64,000 nucleotides of DNA from Deltaproteobacteria bacterium SG8_13 (GCA_001303025.1 LJNK01000005.1:19084-83083); one strand, 5' to 3'; shown: positions 1-8,963, numbered from the stretch's first letter. Notes: generated by a model from the letters alone, not told the origin. Made by a program: numbers and translations.

Positions 1-567
1 ATCAACGACCCGGCCAGCTGCTTCGCCCTGACCGGAATCGACCGCGCCGCCCGGTCGGCAGGTGGCCGCATTCTACTGCCGCAAGAATCCTATTTCAGGT
101 CCTACAGTCAACCCGGCGGCCGGCTGATCCGGCAGTGGCCGGTTCTTTTCGAGCCATTCAGGGACGCCAATCGGCTCATTGGCCTGGCACCGGTCAAGGA
201 TCATCACCGCAGCGGTGCCTCCATGACCATGAAAAACTGGTACGGCCTGCTCGGTGGCCCGAGAAACCTCTTTCACCAGGATATCCACAACATCATCAAA
301 GAGTTGGCCCTGATGGTCACGCCGACGCTGGTCATCCTGGACGGCATTGCCACGATGGTTTCCAACGGCCCCACCGGCGGCAGCCTTTCGGATGTAAAGC
401 CCACCGGTACCATGATCGTGAGCACCGACCAGGTGGCTGCCGATGCGCGGGGCGCGGCCTTGCTCGGGAAAAAACCGCACGATCTGCCGCACATCATCAA
501 GGCTGCCGGCGCCGGCGCCGGAACGGCCGACTATCGATCACTCAACCCGATTGAAGTAACCCTATGA
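1..567 (+). CDS. DUF362 domain protein, C-terminal part (5' end outside window)
   Basis: The frame is open from the first base without a start codon, so at least 188 C-terminal residues are present and the N-terminus lies outside the window. Stretches such as NWYGLLGG and ILDGIATMVSNGPTGG are typical of DUF362 proteins, a family of unknown biochemical role often found beside ferredoxin-type proteins. No 4Fe-4S motif is visible in this part. The stop overlaps the start of the following polyferredoxin gene (ATGA, 564-567), so the two are probably translationally coupled and may work in the same redox module. Family assignment is fairly secure; function is unknown. Confidence 0.75.
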   Translation: MNDPASCFALTGIDRAARSAGGRILLPQESYFRSYSQPGGRLIRQWPVLFEPFRDANRLIGLAPVKDHHRSGASMTMKNWYGLLGGPRNLFHQDIHNIIKELALMVTPTLVILDGIATMVSNGPTGGSLSDVKPTGTMIVSTDQVAADARGAALLGKKPHDLPHIIKAAGAGAGTADYRSLNPIEVTL

Positions 568-2513
568 GAATCGTTACCGCCCGTCGCATCAGCCAGGTCT
601 TTTTTACCGTGGTGTTCCTCTGGTTTTGTGTGGTCACCAGCCTCGGAGATGCCTGGTGGCAACTGCGGGGGTGGCCGGTGAACTGGTTGATCGAGCTCGA
701 CCCGCTGGTGGGGCTGGCCACGCTGCTGGCCACCGGCAGCCTCTATGCCGGCTTGCTGTGGGGATTGGTTACCGTTGTGCTCACCGTGGTGCTGGGGCGG
801 TTTTTCTGCGGCTGGGTTTGCCCGTTCGGTGCCATGCATCAATTTTTGGGGTACCTGGGCAAAAAGGGCAAAACCCCCGGCGAAAGGATCGAGCGCAACC
901 GATTCAACCGCTGGCAGCGGTTGAAGTACTGGATTCTCATCTTCCTGCTCGCCCCGGCAGTCGCCGATCTGCTCTCCTTTGCTTTGCGCATCCCGCTGCA
1001 CAGCCCGCGTCTGTTCTGGCCGGCAATAGGCATCGGCCTGGCGGCGGCAGCCGCACTGGCCGCCGGAAAAGTGATTCGTCGCAGTCCCCGTTGGGTCTTG
1101 GGCCTGGCGGCACTGACGGCTGTGTGGACTGCAGCGGGCTATCTCATCGAAACCGACCGCCTGTTTTTCGCTTCGGTGCAGGTCGGGCTGCTCGACCCGA
1201 TGCCGCTGGTCTACCGATCCGTGAACCTGATCCTGATGCCGCTTGTCGACCGGACAGCGATCGGGCTGTCGGTGGTCCCCCGGCTTTACAGCGGCAGCTG
1301 GCTCATCGCCGGCATTTTTTTCGCTGCACTGCTTCTGAACTTTCGTCAGCCCCGGTTTTACTGTCGATACATCTGTCCGCTGGGGGCCCTTTTCGGTGTG
1401 CTGGGCCGCTACAGCCTGTGGCGCATCGGCAAGCAAGAAACCGAATGCCGCGACTGCCTCATGTGCGACCGCGACTGCGAAGGTGCCTGCACCCCTTCCG
1501 GCACGATCCGGACCCATGAATGCGTGTTGTGCATGAACTGCATGAGCGACTGTCGGCACAACCAGATCGGCTACCGGACCGTGCCATCGGCAGCCGGTGA
1601 AATGGACACCCCGGACATCACGCGCAGACAGCTGGTGCTGATCACTTTGACAGGGGTGGCCGGCATCCCGGCCCTGCGACTGGGCGGGTACTTGGAGGGC
1701 AACTGGAACCCGCAACTGGTGCGTCCCCCTGCGGCACTGCCCGAAAGGCAGTTTTTGGAGCGTTGCATCAAATGTGGCCAGTGCATGCGGATCTGCCCGA
1801 CAAACGTGATACAGCCCGCCGGCCTGGAGGCCGGTCTGGAAGGGTTGTGGACGCCGGTGCTCAACTTTCGCATCGGTACCAGCGGCTGCCAGCACAAATG
1901 CATTGCCTGCGGGCATGTCTGCCCGACGGCTGCCATTCGGCCGATCGACCTTCAAGAGCGCACCGGGCAGGGACGCTTTGCCTCCGCCGGTCCGCTTCGA
2001 ATCGGTACGGCCTTCATCGATCGGGGTCGCTGCCTGCCCTGGGCCATGACCACCCCGTGCATTGTGTGCCAGGAAAACTGCCCGGTCAGTCCCAAGGCGA
2101 TCGTCACCCGGCAGGTGTTCGAGCGCGTCCAGGTGCCGGGGTCGCTGATCGCAGGGACCGCCGATCCGCTTCGAATAGAGCTGGACCAGCCAGCACTGCC
2201 TGCCGGTCGCTTTGGCACCGGGGATTTTTATTGCCTGATCGCTGGTCAAAACGATGCCGAAGCCCGCCAGATTGTCGGCAACACGGCCAACGAAGTGACC
2301 GTGCAGGCCGACCGTCCCTGGCAGGTGCCGCCTCCGGCCGGCAGCCGGCTGGAAATCCTGATTCGCCTGCAGCAGCCGAGTGTGAAGCCGGAGCTCTGCA
2401 TTGGCTGCGGCGTGTGCGAGCATGAATGCCCGGTTCGCGGGAAACGGGCGATTCGGGTGACAGCGGAAAACGAGTCGAGAAACCGCCGGCACGCCCTGCT
2501 GCTGAAAACCTGA
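564..2513 (+). CDS. NapH/NapG-like fused membrane polyferredoxin
   Basis: A 649-residue membrane iron-sulfur protein. The first half is NapH/NosR/CcoG-like: several hydrophobic helices and two CxxxCP motifs, FCGWVCPFGA (about residue 80) and YCRYICPLGA (about 268), followed by Cys clusters CRDCLMCDRDC and CVLCMNCMSDC. At about residue 352 a twin-arginine-like segment TRRQLVLITLTGVAGI begins a second, NapG/MauM-like half with ferredoxin motifs CIKCGQCMRICP, CQHKCIACGHVCP, CIVCQENCP and CIGCGVCEHECP. It therefore looks like a fusion of the two usually separate Nap electron-transfer subunits. It probably moves electrons between the quinone pool and a periplasmic or cytoplasmic partner; the partner is not identified. 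The start overlaps the upstream stop, and an aldo/keto reductase follows 87 bp downstream. Confidence 0.8.
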   Translation: MRIVTARRISQVFFTVVFLWFCVVTSLGDAWWQLRGWPVNWLIELDPLVGLATLLATGSLYAGLLWGLVTVVLTVVLGRFFCGWVCPFGAMHQFLGYLGKKGKTPGERIERNRFNRWQRLKYWILIFLLAPAVADLLSFALRIPLHSPRLFWPAIGIGLAAAAALAAGKVIRRSPRWVLGLAALTAVWTAAGYLIETDRLFFASVQVGLLDPMPLVYRSVNLILMPLVDRTAIGLSVVPRLYSGSWLIAGIFFAALLLNFRQPRFYCRYICPLGALFGVLGRYSLWRIGKQETECRDCLMCDRDCEGACTPSGTIRTHECVLCMNCMSDCRHNQIGYRTVPSAAGEMDTPDITRRQLVLITLTGVAGIPALRLGGYLEGNWNPQLVRPPAALPERQFLERCIKCGQCMRICPTNVIQPAGLEAGLEGLWTPVLNFRIGTSGCQHKCIACGHVCPTAAIRPIDLQERTGQGRFASAGPLRIGTAFIDRGRCLPWAMTTPCIVCQENCPVSPKAIVTRQVFERVQVPGSLIAGTADPLRIELDQPALPAGRFGTGDFYCLIAGQNDAEARQIVGNTANEVTVQADRPWQVPPPAGSRLEILIRLQQPSVKPELCIGCGVCEHECPVRGKRAIRVTAENESRNRRHALLLKT

Positions 2514-2600
2514 AGCCAGTCGAAGGTGCAGCTTTGCCATGCCGGCTCCAAAACCACTTCACCCACCGATACAAAACTGCACAGGCAGGAGAGCGTACGC

Positions 2601-3824
2601 ATGAAACCCAAACATACATGTTGCAACCGCAGGTCTTTTCTGAAAGCCGCCGGGTTGGCGGGCCTCGGATCGATGCTCGGCCCGATGGCAGAAAGCGAAA
2701 GCGCACTCGGGGCAAAAAAGCCGGCAGCGGATAACCTTCCCTTACCCAAGCGCCCGTTCGGACGCACCGGTGAGAGTGTCGCGATGCTGTCGCTCGGGGG
2801 TATGTTCGACATTCCCAACAACCAGCTGTTGTTGAAACAGGCCGTCCGCTGGGGGGTGACCTACTGGGACACGGCTCATTCCTACGGGGGCGGCAACAGC
2901 GAGAAAGGTATCGGCAAATATTTTTCGCGGTTCCCCGAGGATCGCCGGCGGATCTTTCTGGTAACCAAGTCCGGCGCCTGGACCCTCAAGGGCATGAATC
3001 GGCACCTGCACGCTTCGCTGGAGACAATGCAGACCGACACCATCGATCTGTTTTTCGTCCATGGTATCAACGACATCGGAGAAATGAGCGACGATATCAA
3101 ACGCTGGAGCGAGAAAATGAAGTCGGAAGGTAAAATCCGTTTCATCGGTTTCAGCACCCACAGCAACATGGAAGAGTGCCTGCGCGAGGCCTCCGCTTTG
3201 GGTTGGATCGACGGCATTATGATGACATACAATTACCGGCTGATGCACACCGACCGCATGCGAGCTGCCGTGGATGCCTGCGCCAAGGCCGGGATCGGAC
3301 TGACTGCCATGAAAACCCAGGGCGGCGGTCAGGTGCGCACCCACACCGAAACCGAACTGACGCTTGCCGGCCGATTCGTGCAAAAGGGCTTCACAAACGG
3401 GCAGGCCAAACTCAAAGCCGTGTGGGAAAACCCGCAAATTGCCAGCATCTGTTCACAGATGCCGAACCTGTCCCTGCTTTCTGCCAATGTGGCTGCAGCA
3501 GCGGACCAAACCCGACTGGGAGAGACGGATCATCGCCTGCTGCAGCAATATGCCGCCGAGACTCGCTCGGACTATTGTGCCGGATGTACCCGCATTTGTG
3601 GATCGGCGCTGAGGCAGGCGGTTCCGGTTGGCGACGTGATGCGCTGCCTTATGTACAGCCGCTCTTATGGCGACCACCAGCGCGCCCGATCGGAGTTTCA
3701 AGATTTCGGTCCAACAGTGCACCGTCGGCTGGCACGGCTCGACTTCACCGAGGCGGAAAAACGCTGCCCGCAAGGGCTGCCGATCGGAAGATTACTGCGG
3801 GAAGCTGTGGATGAGCTGTCCTAG
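2601..3824 (+). CDS. Tat-exported aldo/keto reductase with C-terminal Cys cluster
   Basis: A 407-residue protein starting at the ATG at 2601, which has a Shine-Dalgarno AGGAG about 10 bases upstream; an upstream in-frame ATG at 2526 has no such site and would bury the signal. The N-terminus carries a twin-arginine signal, NRRSFLKAAGLAGLGSMLG. The body has aldo/keto reductase TIM-barrel features (FGRTGESVAMLSLGG, DTAHSYGGG, DLFFVHG, IRFIGFSTHS). Near the C-terminus Cys residues in DYCAGCTRICG and KRCPQG suggest a 4Fe-4S cluster, as in ferredoxin-containing members of this family. It is probably an exported or membrane-associated oxidoreductase working with the upstream DUF362/polyferredoxin pair; its substrate is unknown. 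Confidence 0.85.
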   Translation: MKPKHTCCNRRSFLKAAGLAGLGSMLGPMAESESALGAKKPAADNLPLPKRPFGRTGESVAMLSLGGMFDIPNNQLLLKQAVRWGVTYWDTAHSYGGGNSEKGIGKYFSRFPEDRRRIFLVTKSGAWTLKGMNRHLHASLETMQTDTIDLFFVHGINDIGEMSDDIKRWSEKMKSEGKIRFIGFSTHSNMEECLREASALGWIDGIMMTYNYRLMHTDRMRAAVDACAKAGIGLTAMKTQGGGQVRTHTETELTLAGRFVQKGFTNGQAKLKAVWENPQIASICSQMPNLSLLSANVAAAADQTRLGETDHRLLQQYAAETRSDYCAGCTRICGSALRQAVPVGDVMRCLMYSRSYGDHQRARSEFQDFGPTVHRRLARLDFTEAEKRCPQGLPIGRLLREAVDELS

Positions 3825-4143
3825 CCCGCATTTTTAATGCTATTTTTCAACCATAGTGAAAGAATCCGCAGCAACCGTCGTCAAACGAACAGGGTGAAGG
3901 TTTTTTAACTGTCCGCAGAAGCTTTTGGTTTCAACAACCAGCTGGAAACCGTCACCCGCCGCACAATCCGCATTCGCCCATTTGCTGCAGTACCAAAGAT
4001 TTGCAGCACTTCAACTGCAGCGCGGCTGTAAGAGGGTCCCGCGCTTCGCCGAACCACCGACAGCGAAGCAAGCGACCTGCAGATAATCGAATGCTGCTCG
4101 CAGGAAAAGCAGGGTAACCAAATGAAATGAAAGGGGGCATGCA
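3825..4143. other. Intergenic region, no gene seen
   Basis: No credible coding frame. The only structure noticed is a 7-bp stem, GCTTCGC at 4042-4048 with GCGAAGC at 4062-4068, without a T-tract. It is too far from the upstream gene to be a convincing terminator. Confidence 0.5.
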
Positions 4144-4461
4144 ATGGATGTCAGACTTGTCTACATGACCGCCGACAGTCGGGATGAGGCCCGTTCGATC
4201 GGGCGGGCACTGCTGGAATCGAAGCTGGCGGCCTGCGTTAACATCATCGACAACACGAACTCTTTGTATATGTGGGATGGGACCCTGCAGGACGATCAGG
4301 AAGTCATCGTGATCGCCAAAACCAATGAGCAGAAACTTCCGGCGCTGATCGATAAAGTCAAGGCACTGCACAGCTATGAATGCCCCTGCGTGCTGAGCAT
4401 CCCGGTAGACAGCGGCAATCCGGAATTCCTCGCCTGGATTCGCGATGAAACCAGCGGTTGA
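4144..4461 (+). CDS. cutA: CutA1-family divalent-cation tolerance protein
   Basis: A 105-residue protein, the normal CutA length, with the characteristic pattern of the family: EARSIGRALLESKLAACVNI, the central SLYMWDG and the conserved DDQEVIVIAKT, then KALHSYECPCVLSIPVDSGN and a terminal LAWIRDET. CutA is a small trimeric cytoplasmic protein linked to tolerance of copper and other divalent metals, though its direct role is unclear. The start has an AAGGGGG Shine-Dalgarno about 7 bases upstream. It stands alone between two longer non-coding stretches, so no operon partner is evident. Confidence 0.93.
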   Translation: MDVRLVYMTADSRDEARSIGRALLESKLAACVNIIDNTNSLYMWDGTLQDDQEVIVIAKTNEQKLPALIDKVKALHSYECPCVLSIPVDSGNPEFLAWIRDETSG

Positions 4462-4985
4462 AACAGCGGCCTGCCGGCTGCATCGACCGTCCCGCCTATC
4501 CCGGGATGTCGGCCCGCAGGCTTCCGGAGAAGACAAACGGCAACATGTGCGCCACCATGTCAACAGCAACGGGTCCCGAATCCGCTCGGGCAGTGCTGCC
4601 CGAGCGGATCAAGGCATCGATCCGTGAACAGCACTATACCGGCGGGCGGCTGCGCTCTGCTCGGCTGAAGCCCACCGCATCGCAATTGCCCAGGGCTACC
4701 GCTCGCAATTGCCGCAACCGGTGATAAAAGACTGCCTGGTAGAAGGACTTCCGGAGCCAATCGATGTCGTCGTGCTCGCCGGATTGCCCGAAATCCCGCA
4801 ATGAAATATCCCTTCCCTTTTTCGATTTTTGTCGCTATAGGAATTTCCTTTACGCAACTGTTTCGATGCTTATGTTATTGGCGGTTTGCAACCACCGGCA
4901 ATTCACTGCCCATCGGCAATCGGTGCGATACGGGTATTTCCAGCGTCACTGAGGCCTGGAAACGTGGAAAACAAGGAGGCAGCAG
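4462..4985. other. Long spacer between cutA and nifU-like gene
   Basis: No intact gene is seen. Its first two thirds contain a possible decayed small gene (4557-4804, listed separately). The remainder, up to the strong AAGGAGG ribosome site at 4973-4979 that serves the next gene, shows no clear coding or structural signal. Confidence 0.5.
4557..4804 (+). pseudogene. Possible frameshifted small gene remnant
   Basis: Two adjacent frames each look protein-like over part of this stretch. From ATG 4557 the frame reads VLPERIKASIREQHYTGG. Near 4645 plausible coding moves to another frame, which reads on through AEAHRIAIAQGYRSQLPQ and IDVVVLAGLPEIPQ to the TGA at 4802. Joining them needs one frameshift. 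The IDVVVLAG segment faintly recalls a strand of Rossmann-type enzymes, but the product is not recognised. It could equally be non-coding GC-rich sequence. Confidence 0.25.
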
Positions 4986-5498
4986 ATGTACAACAAGGTC
5001 GTGATGGATCATTTCAGAAACCCTCGCAATGTCGGCGTGATCGAAAATGCCGACGGTGTCGGTGAGGTCGGCAATCCCCTGTGCGGCGACATGATGACCA
5101 TTTACCTGAAAATCGACGATGACCGGATTGCCGACATTAAATTCCAGACATTTGGCTGCGGCAGCGCCATTGCCGTTTCCAGTATGCTTACCGAAATCGC
5201 CCAGGGCAGGACCCTGGCGGAGGCAAAAAAAATCACCAACAAGGACGTGGCCAAGGCCCTGGAGGGTCTGCCAAAGAACAAGCTGCATTGTTCCAACCTC
5301 GGTGCGGACGCCCTGCAGATGGCCATCAAGGACTACGAGGACAGGCTGGCGGGCATTGAGCGGCCGGAAGCCGTGCGGGAGGAACCCCACGAGCACAGCC
5401 ACGGGGAGAAATGTTACTGCCCGTATTGTGATATCGAACTGGATGAAGGCGTCAGCTTCTGCGATGCCTGCCAGTCGAGCCTGGAAGAAGAACACTAA
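4986..5498 (+). CDS. nifU: NifU/IscU-type Fe-S cluster scaffold with C-terminal zinc-ribbon
   Basis: A 170-residue Fe-S scaffold. The N-terminal 115 residues are NifU_N/IscU-like, beginning YNKVVMDHFRNPRNVG, with the three conserved cluster-binding cysteines in GNPLCGDMM (about residue 34), TFGCGSA (about 57) and KLHCSNLG (about 99). After an acidic, His-rich linker (HEHSHGEK) there is a short CPYC...CDAC zinc-ribbon-like tail not found in standard IscU. The gene has a very strong AAGGAGG ribosome site. It lies 47 bp before the NifS-like gene, the usual scaffold/desulfurase pairing. The symbol is used in the broad sense; this is not evidence for nitrogen fixation. Confidence 0.9.
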   Translation: MYNKVVMDHFRNPRNVGVIENADGVGEVGNPLCGDMMTIYLKIDDDRIADIKFQTFGCGSAIAVSSMLTEIAQGRTLAEAKKITNKDVAKALEGLPKNKLHCSNLGADALQMAIKDYEDRLAGIERPEAVREEPHEHSHGEKCYCPYCDIELDEGVSFCDACQSSLEEEH

Positions 5499-5545
5499 AT
5501 CGCTCAGATCTTGCCCGCTCGCTGCGGGATAGCAGGTGCCAAATC

Positions 5546-6727
5546 ATGGACGTCGTGAATCTGGATCAAATTTCATTCAAGCCGCTGCTTGCAGAAGTCA
5601 AAGCGGCAATGATCAATGCCATAAACCAGGATTACTTCAACCCTTCCAGCCAGCACAAGCGGGGGGAACAGGCGGCGGAAGTATTGGATGCCGCGCGCCG
5701 ATCGGTGGCCGGGCTGATCAATGCCGCCGCGGCCAAGGAGGTGGTGTTTACCTCCGGTGGAACCGAGTCGGTCAACCACGCCATCAAGGGTGTGGCGATG
5801 GCCAACGCGGAAAAAGGCAAGCATATCGTTATCTCCAACATCGAGCACAACGCGGTGATCCGCAGCGTCCGCAGGCTCAAGTCGATGGGCTTTCGGGTGA
5901 CGTCGGTTTCAGTCGACGATAAAGGCCGGGTGAACCCGCGCGATATTGCCGAGGCCATCACCGATGAAACCATCCTGGTATCGATCATGCACAGCAACAA
6001 CGAAACCGGGACCATCCAGCCGATCGAAGAAATCGGTAAGATCACCCGGGAGAAGAAAATCATTTTTCACACCGACGCCGCCGATTCCGTCGGCGTGGTT
6101 CCCATCGACGTGCAGAAACTAGGGGTGGACCTGCTCAGCTTCGCTGCCAACACCTTTTACGGCCCTCCGGGTGTCGGCGGGCTCTACATCCGGCGGGGCA
6201 CCCGGATCTACCCGCTGCTGGACGGCGGTGTGCAGGAGCACAACAAGCGCGCCGGCACGGAAAATCTGATCGGCATTATCGGCATGGGGGCTGCCGCACA
6301 AGTTGCTTCCGCCCGGCTGGACCAGTGGGTGGCCCACTGCCAGGGACTCAAGGACAAGCTGCTTGCCGAGCTGCCCGATGCCATCGACGAATACATCATC
6401 AACACCCATCCGGTCCACAGCCTTCCGAACATGGTGTCGATTTCGGTGCAGTACATCGAGGGCGAAAGTGTCATGCTGATGCTCGATGACGATGACATCG
6501 CAGTTTCCACTCGATCGGCTTGTGCCACCGGCTCCTTGCGGGCCTCCCACGTGCTGATTTCCATCGGCCTCAGTCATGCCGACGCCCAGGGCACGCTGGT
6601 GGTTTCCTTCGGCAAGGACACCACCGAGGATGATATAACCAAATTCCTTACATCGCTGAAAGAGGTCGTAACCACCCTGCGAAACATTTCGCCGCTGTAC
6701 AACAAAGTGAGCAATTCAACCGCCTGA
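5546..6727 (+). CDS. NifS/IscS-like protein lacking the PLP-binding lysine
   Basis: A 393-residue class-V aminotransferase-fold protein with full-length NifS/IscS similarity: VVFTSGGTESVNHAIKG, the catalytic-His region SNIEHNAV, the PLP-ring Asp region FHTDAADSVG, the GGVQEHNKRAGTEN loop and the mobile-loop Cys in STRSACATGS. The motif that normally reads SGHKxYGPKG around the Schiff-base lysine reads SFAANTFYGPPG here (codons near 6136-6165), so His-Lys is replaced by Asn-Thr. The Gln beside the Asp is also Asp. Without that lysine, normal cysteine desulfurase activity is doubtful. It sits directly after the scaffold gene and may act as a scaffold partner using free sulfide, as proposed for a similar archaeal sulfate-reducer IscS. 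Homology is certain; activity is not. Confidence 0.9.
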   Translation: MDVVNLDQISFKPLLAEVKAAMINAINQDYFNPSSQHKRGEQAAEVLDAARRSVAGLINAAAAKEVVFTSGGTESVNHAIKGVAMANAEKGKHIVISNIEHNAVIRSVRRLKSMGFRVTSVSVDDKGRVNPRDIAEAITDETILVSIMHSNNETGTIQPIEEIGKITREKKIIFHTDAADSVGVVPIDVQKLGVDLLSFAANTFYGPPGVGGLYIRRGTRIYPLLDGGVQEHNKRAGTENLIGIIGMGAAAQVASARLDQWVAHCQGLKDKLLAELPDAIDEYIINTHPVHSLPNMVSISVQYIEGESVMLMLDDDDIAVSTRSACATGSLRASHVLISIGLSHADAQGTLVVSFGKDTTEDDITKFLTSLKEVVTTLRNISPLYNKVSNSTA

Positions 6728-6791
6728 TCTTTTCTGCGGTATCGCAAACCATAACTGCTGCGGCAAAACTCAGAGGATTCTGCGAGCCGGT

Positions 6792-7454
6792 ATGCAGATC
6801 ATTGACAACATCCACGCATTTTTCTGGCAGTCGACCACCGCCAACAACTGCAACACCTACCTGCTCAGCGGACCCACCCCCATCCTGATCGATCCCGGGC
6901 ATCTGCGACTGTTCGATTACGTACGCCAGGGGCTGGACGAACTGGGGCTGGCGCTCACCGACATCGGCCTGGTGCTCTGCACGCACGCGCACCCCGATCA
7001 CATCGAAGCCGTTCAGCTGTTCAAACAGTCAGGCGTACCGGTTGCCGTCCACGAAACCGAATGGGAAATGATCGAGGGAATGAAAAATCAGATCAGCGCC
7101 ATGGGGATTGACCTGGAGGCGATGGCCCCGGACTTTTTCCTGCGGGAAGGCGAGCTGACCGTCGAGGGGGTGGAACTGGCGGTGTTTCACACGCCGGGTC
7201 ACTCTCCGGGTTCGACCTGTTTATACCTGCCCGAAGAAAAAGCGCTGTTCACCGGGGATCTGGTGTTCAAAGACGGGTTGGGGCGAACGGACCTTCCGGG
7301 CGGCAGCGGCGAGCAGCTGAAAAAAAGCATCCTGCGCATGGCATCGCTCGACACCGATTGGCTTCTTCCCGGTCACGGAAACCACCTCGAGGGAAAAAAC
7401 GACATCCAGCGCAATTTTGCTGCCCTGGAGCAGTTCTATTTTGCCTACGTGTAG
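6792..7454 (+). CDS. Metallo-beta-lactamase-fold hydrolase
   Basis: A 220-residue MBL-fold protein with the metal-binding motif THAHPDH (about residue 65), a downstream His in HTPGHSPGS, the Asp in LFTGDLVF and the terminal His in LPGHG. These are the residues expected for a two-metal glyoxalase-II/YcbL-like hydrolase, probably cytoplasmic because no signal peptide is present. It lies 64 bp after the NifS-like gene on the same strand and may share its transcript, but its substrate cannot be inferred. Alternatives within the superfamily (hydroxyacylglutathione hydrolase, persulfide dioxygenase, lactonase) cannot be separated by eye. Confidence 0.88.
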   Translation: MQIIDNIHAFFWQSTTANNCNTYLLSGPTPILIDPGHLRLFDYVRQGLDELGLALTDIGLVLCTHAHPDHIEAVQLFKQSGVPVAVHETEWEMIEGMKNQISAMGIDLEAMAPDFFLREGELTVEGVELAVFHTPGHSPGSTCLYLPEEKALFTGDLVFKDGLGRTDLPGGSGEQLKKSILRMASLDTDWLLPGHGNHLEGKNDIQRNFAALEQFYFAYV

Positions 7455-7619
7455 GGCGGCCTACGAACGAAAAGACTCCCTTTCGCAACTGTTGCGCTTC
7501 ACCCGAATATCATTTTCTCGGCGGCAAGCATCGATATCCGTGGCTTCGGCTTCGTTCGGCAATTTCAGGTAAGTTGAAGGCATCGCAGGATTCCGTCTGT
7601 GGACGATTATGCGAACAGC

Positions 7620-8246
7620 TTATGTGGATTGTTTTATCGCAGCCGTAAATATGCCAGCCCCAATTAAAGCACTTCCCCCGCACCGGTTAAACAATTTACG
7701 AATATTTCTCTTCCGCATATGTTCGCTCAGCTGCCCTGCAAAAAACGCATACAGCGCTGCGTTTACAGTGGCTAATATCAAAAAAGTTCCCCCAAGCAAT
7801 GGTAATTGAAAAGATACCGGTTTGAGCGGGTCGATAAACTGTGGGAGAAATGCAACAAAGAAGGCAATGCTTTTAGGGTTCAGGGCCGTCACGATGAATG
7901 AACTTTTTAATAAAGATCGTGCGGACGTGTTTTTAGCGGTATATTTGATCGAATTTTTTGCAGGATCTAATCTCCATAGTTTGATCCCGAGATAAATCAG
8001 ATAAATCGCTCCAACCCACTTGAATATATTGAAAAGAGCCGCTGAAGCGGACATTACCGCCCCAAGTCCTAAAAGAGAAAGCGTCATTGCCGTAAAATCT
8101 CCTAAAAGAACGCCTGCCACCAGCGGTACGACGGACCTGCGCCCGTGAGCGACCGCCTGGCTTATCACCAAAATGATTGTCGGCCCCGGTATAACCAGTA
8201 TTATTGCTGAGGCCAGGGCAAAGGGAATCCAGACTTCCAGATTCAT
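7620..8246 (-). CDS. LysE/RhtB-family amino-acid exporter
   Basis: A 208-residue inner-membrane protein with about six hydrophobic segments. The start is the ATG at 8246, with GGGAGA just upstream on this strand and the standard family N-terminus WIPFALASAIILVIPGPT. An internal GxxxG-rich segment (YLIYLGIKLWR) and ALNPKSIAFFVAFLPQF are hallmarks of LysE/RhtB exporters, which extrude amino acids such as threonine, homoserine or lysine by proton exchange. The codon use is slightly more AT-rich than its neighbours, and it is alone on this strand, so acquisition by transfer is possible. The exact substrate is unknown. Confidence 0.9.
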   Translation of the reverse strand: MNLEVWIPFALASAIILVIPGPTIILVISQAVAHGRRSVVPLVAGVLLGDFTAMTLSLLGLGAVMSASAALFNIFKWVGAIYLIYLGIKLWRLDPAKNSIKYTAKNTSARSLLKSSFIVTALNPKSIAFFVAFLPQFIDPLKPVSFQLPLLGGTFLILATVNAALYAFFAGQLSEHMRKRNIRKLFNRCGGSALIGAGIFTAAIKQST

Positions 8247-8379
8247 GATTTTCTCCCGAATTGAAATAATAATGCGGTGCGCCTGAGACAGTGCCGGCAA
8301 TCAAAAATGGCGGTTTCTCATCAGCATCTATCAACGAGCAGGGGATTTTCCTTCAACCGACAGCTGTGAAAATCACTTC

Positions 8380-8919
8380 TCAGGTGGGCACTTTTTTCAT
8401 CTCCCCTAGCTCGGCCTCCAGTCGACGGCTGAAATCTGCCATCATCGACTGTTGCTCTGCAATCCAGCTGCGATCCGCATTCAAGTTGGGAACAACAGCC
8501 GATCCGCTGATACGGCGAACCTGCTCAAACTGTGTCTTGATCTGCTCCTTTCGTCGTTCGGCGGCCGCCTCGGCGGTATGCCGGAAATCCTCTTCTACCG
8601 ACTGCACCGCGGATATATCGCAGCGGTAGCGGGTCTGAAGCAGCGCCAGCCACTGCCCGTTTTCGCTGCCCAGCTCGATGCGGCCCATGATCTCGTCGCG
8701 AACCATTGACTCGTCCGGCCCGCTGTCGGCCTGCACCAGCCGGTCGAGTTCCTCTCCCATCTTGCGGACATCGAGTTTGCCGTCCTGATAGCGCTGCAAC
8801 AGGCCGGCCAATCGATTGCGTGCATCTTTATGCTTCTGCTGGTGCTTTTCCTCCTCACTGAGGGTGAGGTGGCGGGTTTTTTCCAGCACCAGGTCCAGGG
8901 TGCTTTTAATCTCGCCCAT
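8380..8919 (-). CDS. Conserved-looking charged coiled-coil protein, unknown function
   Basis: A 179-residue soluble protein rich in Glu, Lys, Arg and Gln, with long predicted helices (for example EKTRHLTLSEEEKHQQKHKD and AEAAAERRKEQIKTQFEQV) and no signal peptide or metal motif. The start has a good AAGGAGA ribosome site 8 bases upstream. It lies 44 bp downstream of another small unknown protein on the same strand, so they probably form a two-gene operon. I do not recognise the family. Confidence 0.75.
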   Translation of the reverse strand: MGEIKSTLDLVLEKTRHLTLSEEEKHQQKHKDARNRLAGLLQRYQDGKLDVRKMGEELDRLVQADSGPDESMVRDEIMGRIELGSENGQWLALLQTRYRCDISAVQSVEEDFRHTAEAAAERRKEQIKTQFEQVRRISGSAVVPNLNADRSWIAEQQSMMADFSRRLEAELGEMKKVPT

Positions 8920-8963
8920 CTGCCATCTCCTTATTGTGATTCGATGCGAACGCAGTCAACGCG

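Noticed and set aside
4625..4627. In-frame UGA in the cutA-nifU spacer as a sixth selenocysteine
   Set aside because: The sequence upstream of it in that frame does not look coding and starts inside cutA; no protein family supports it.
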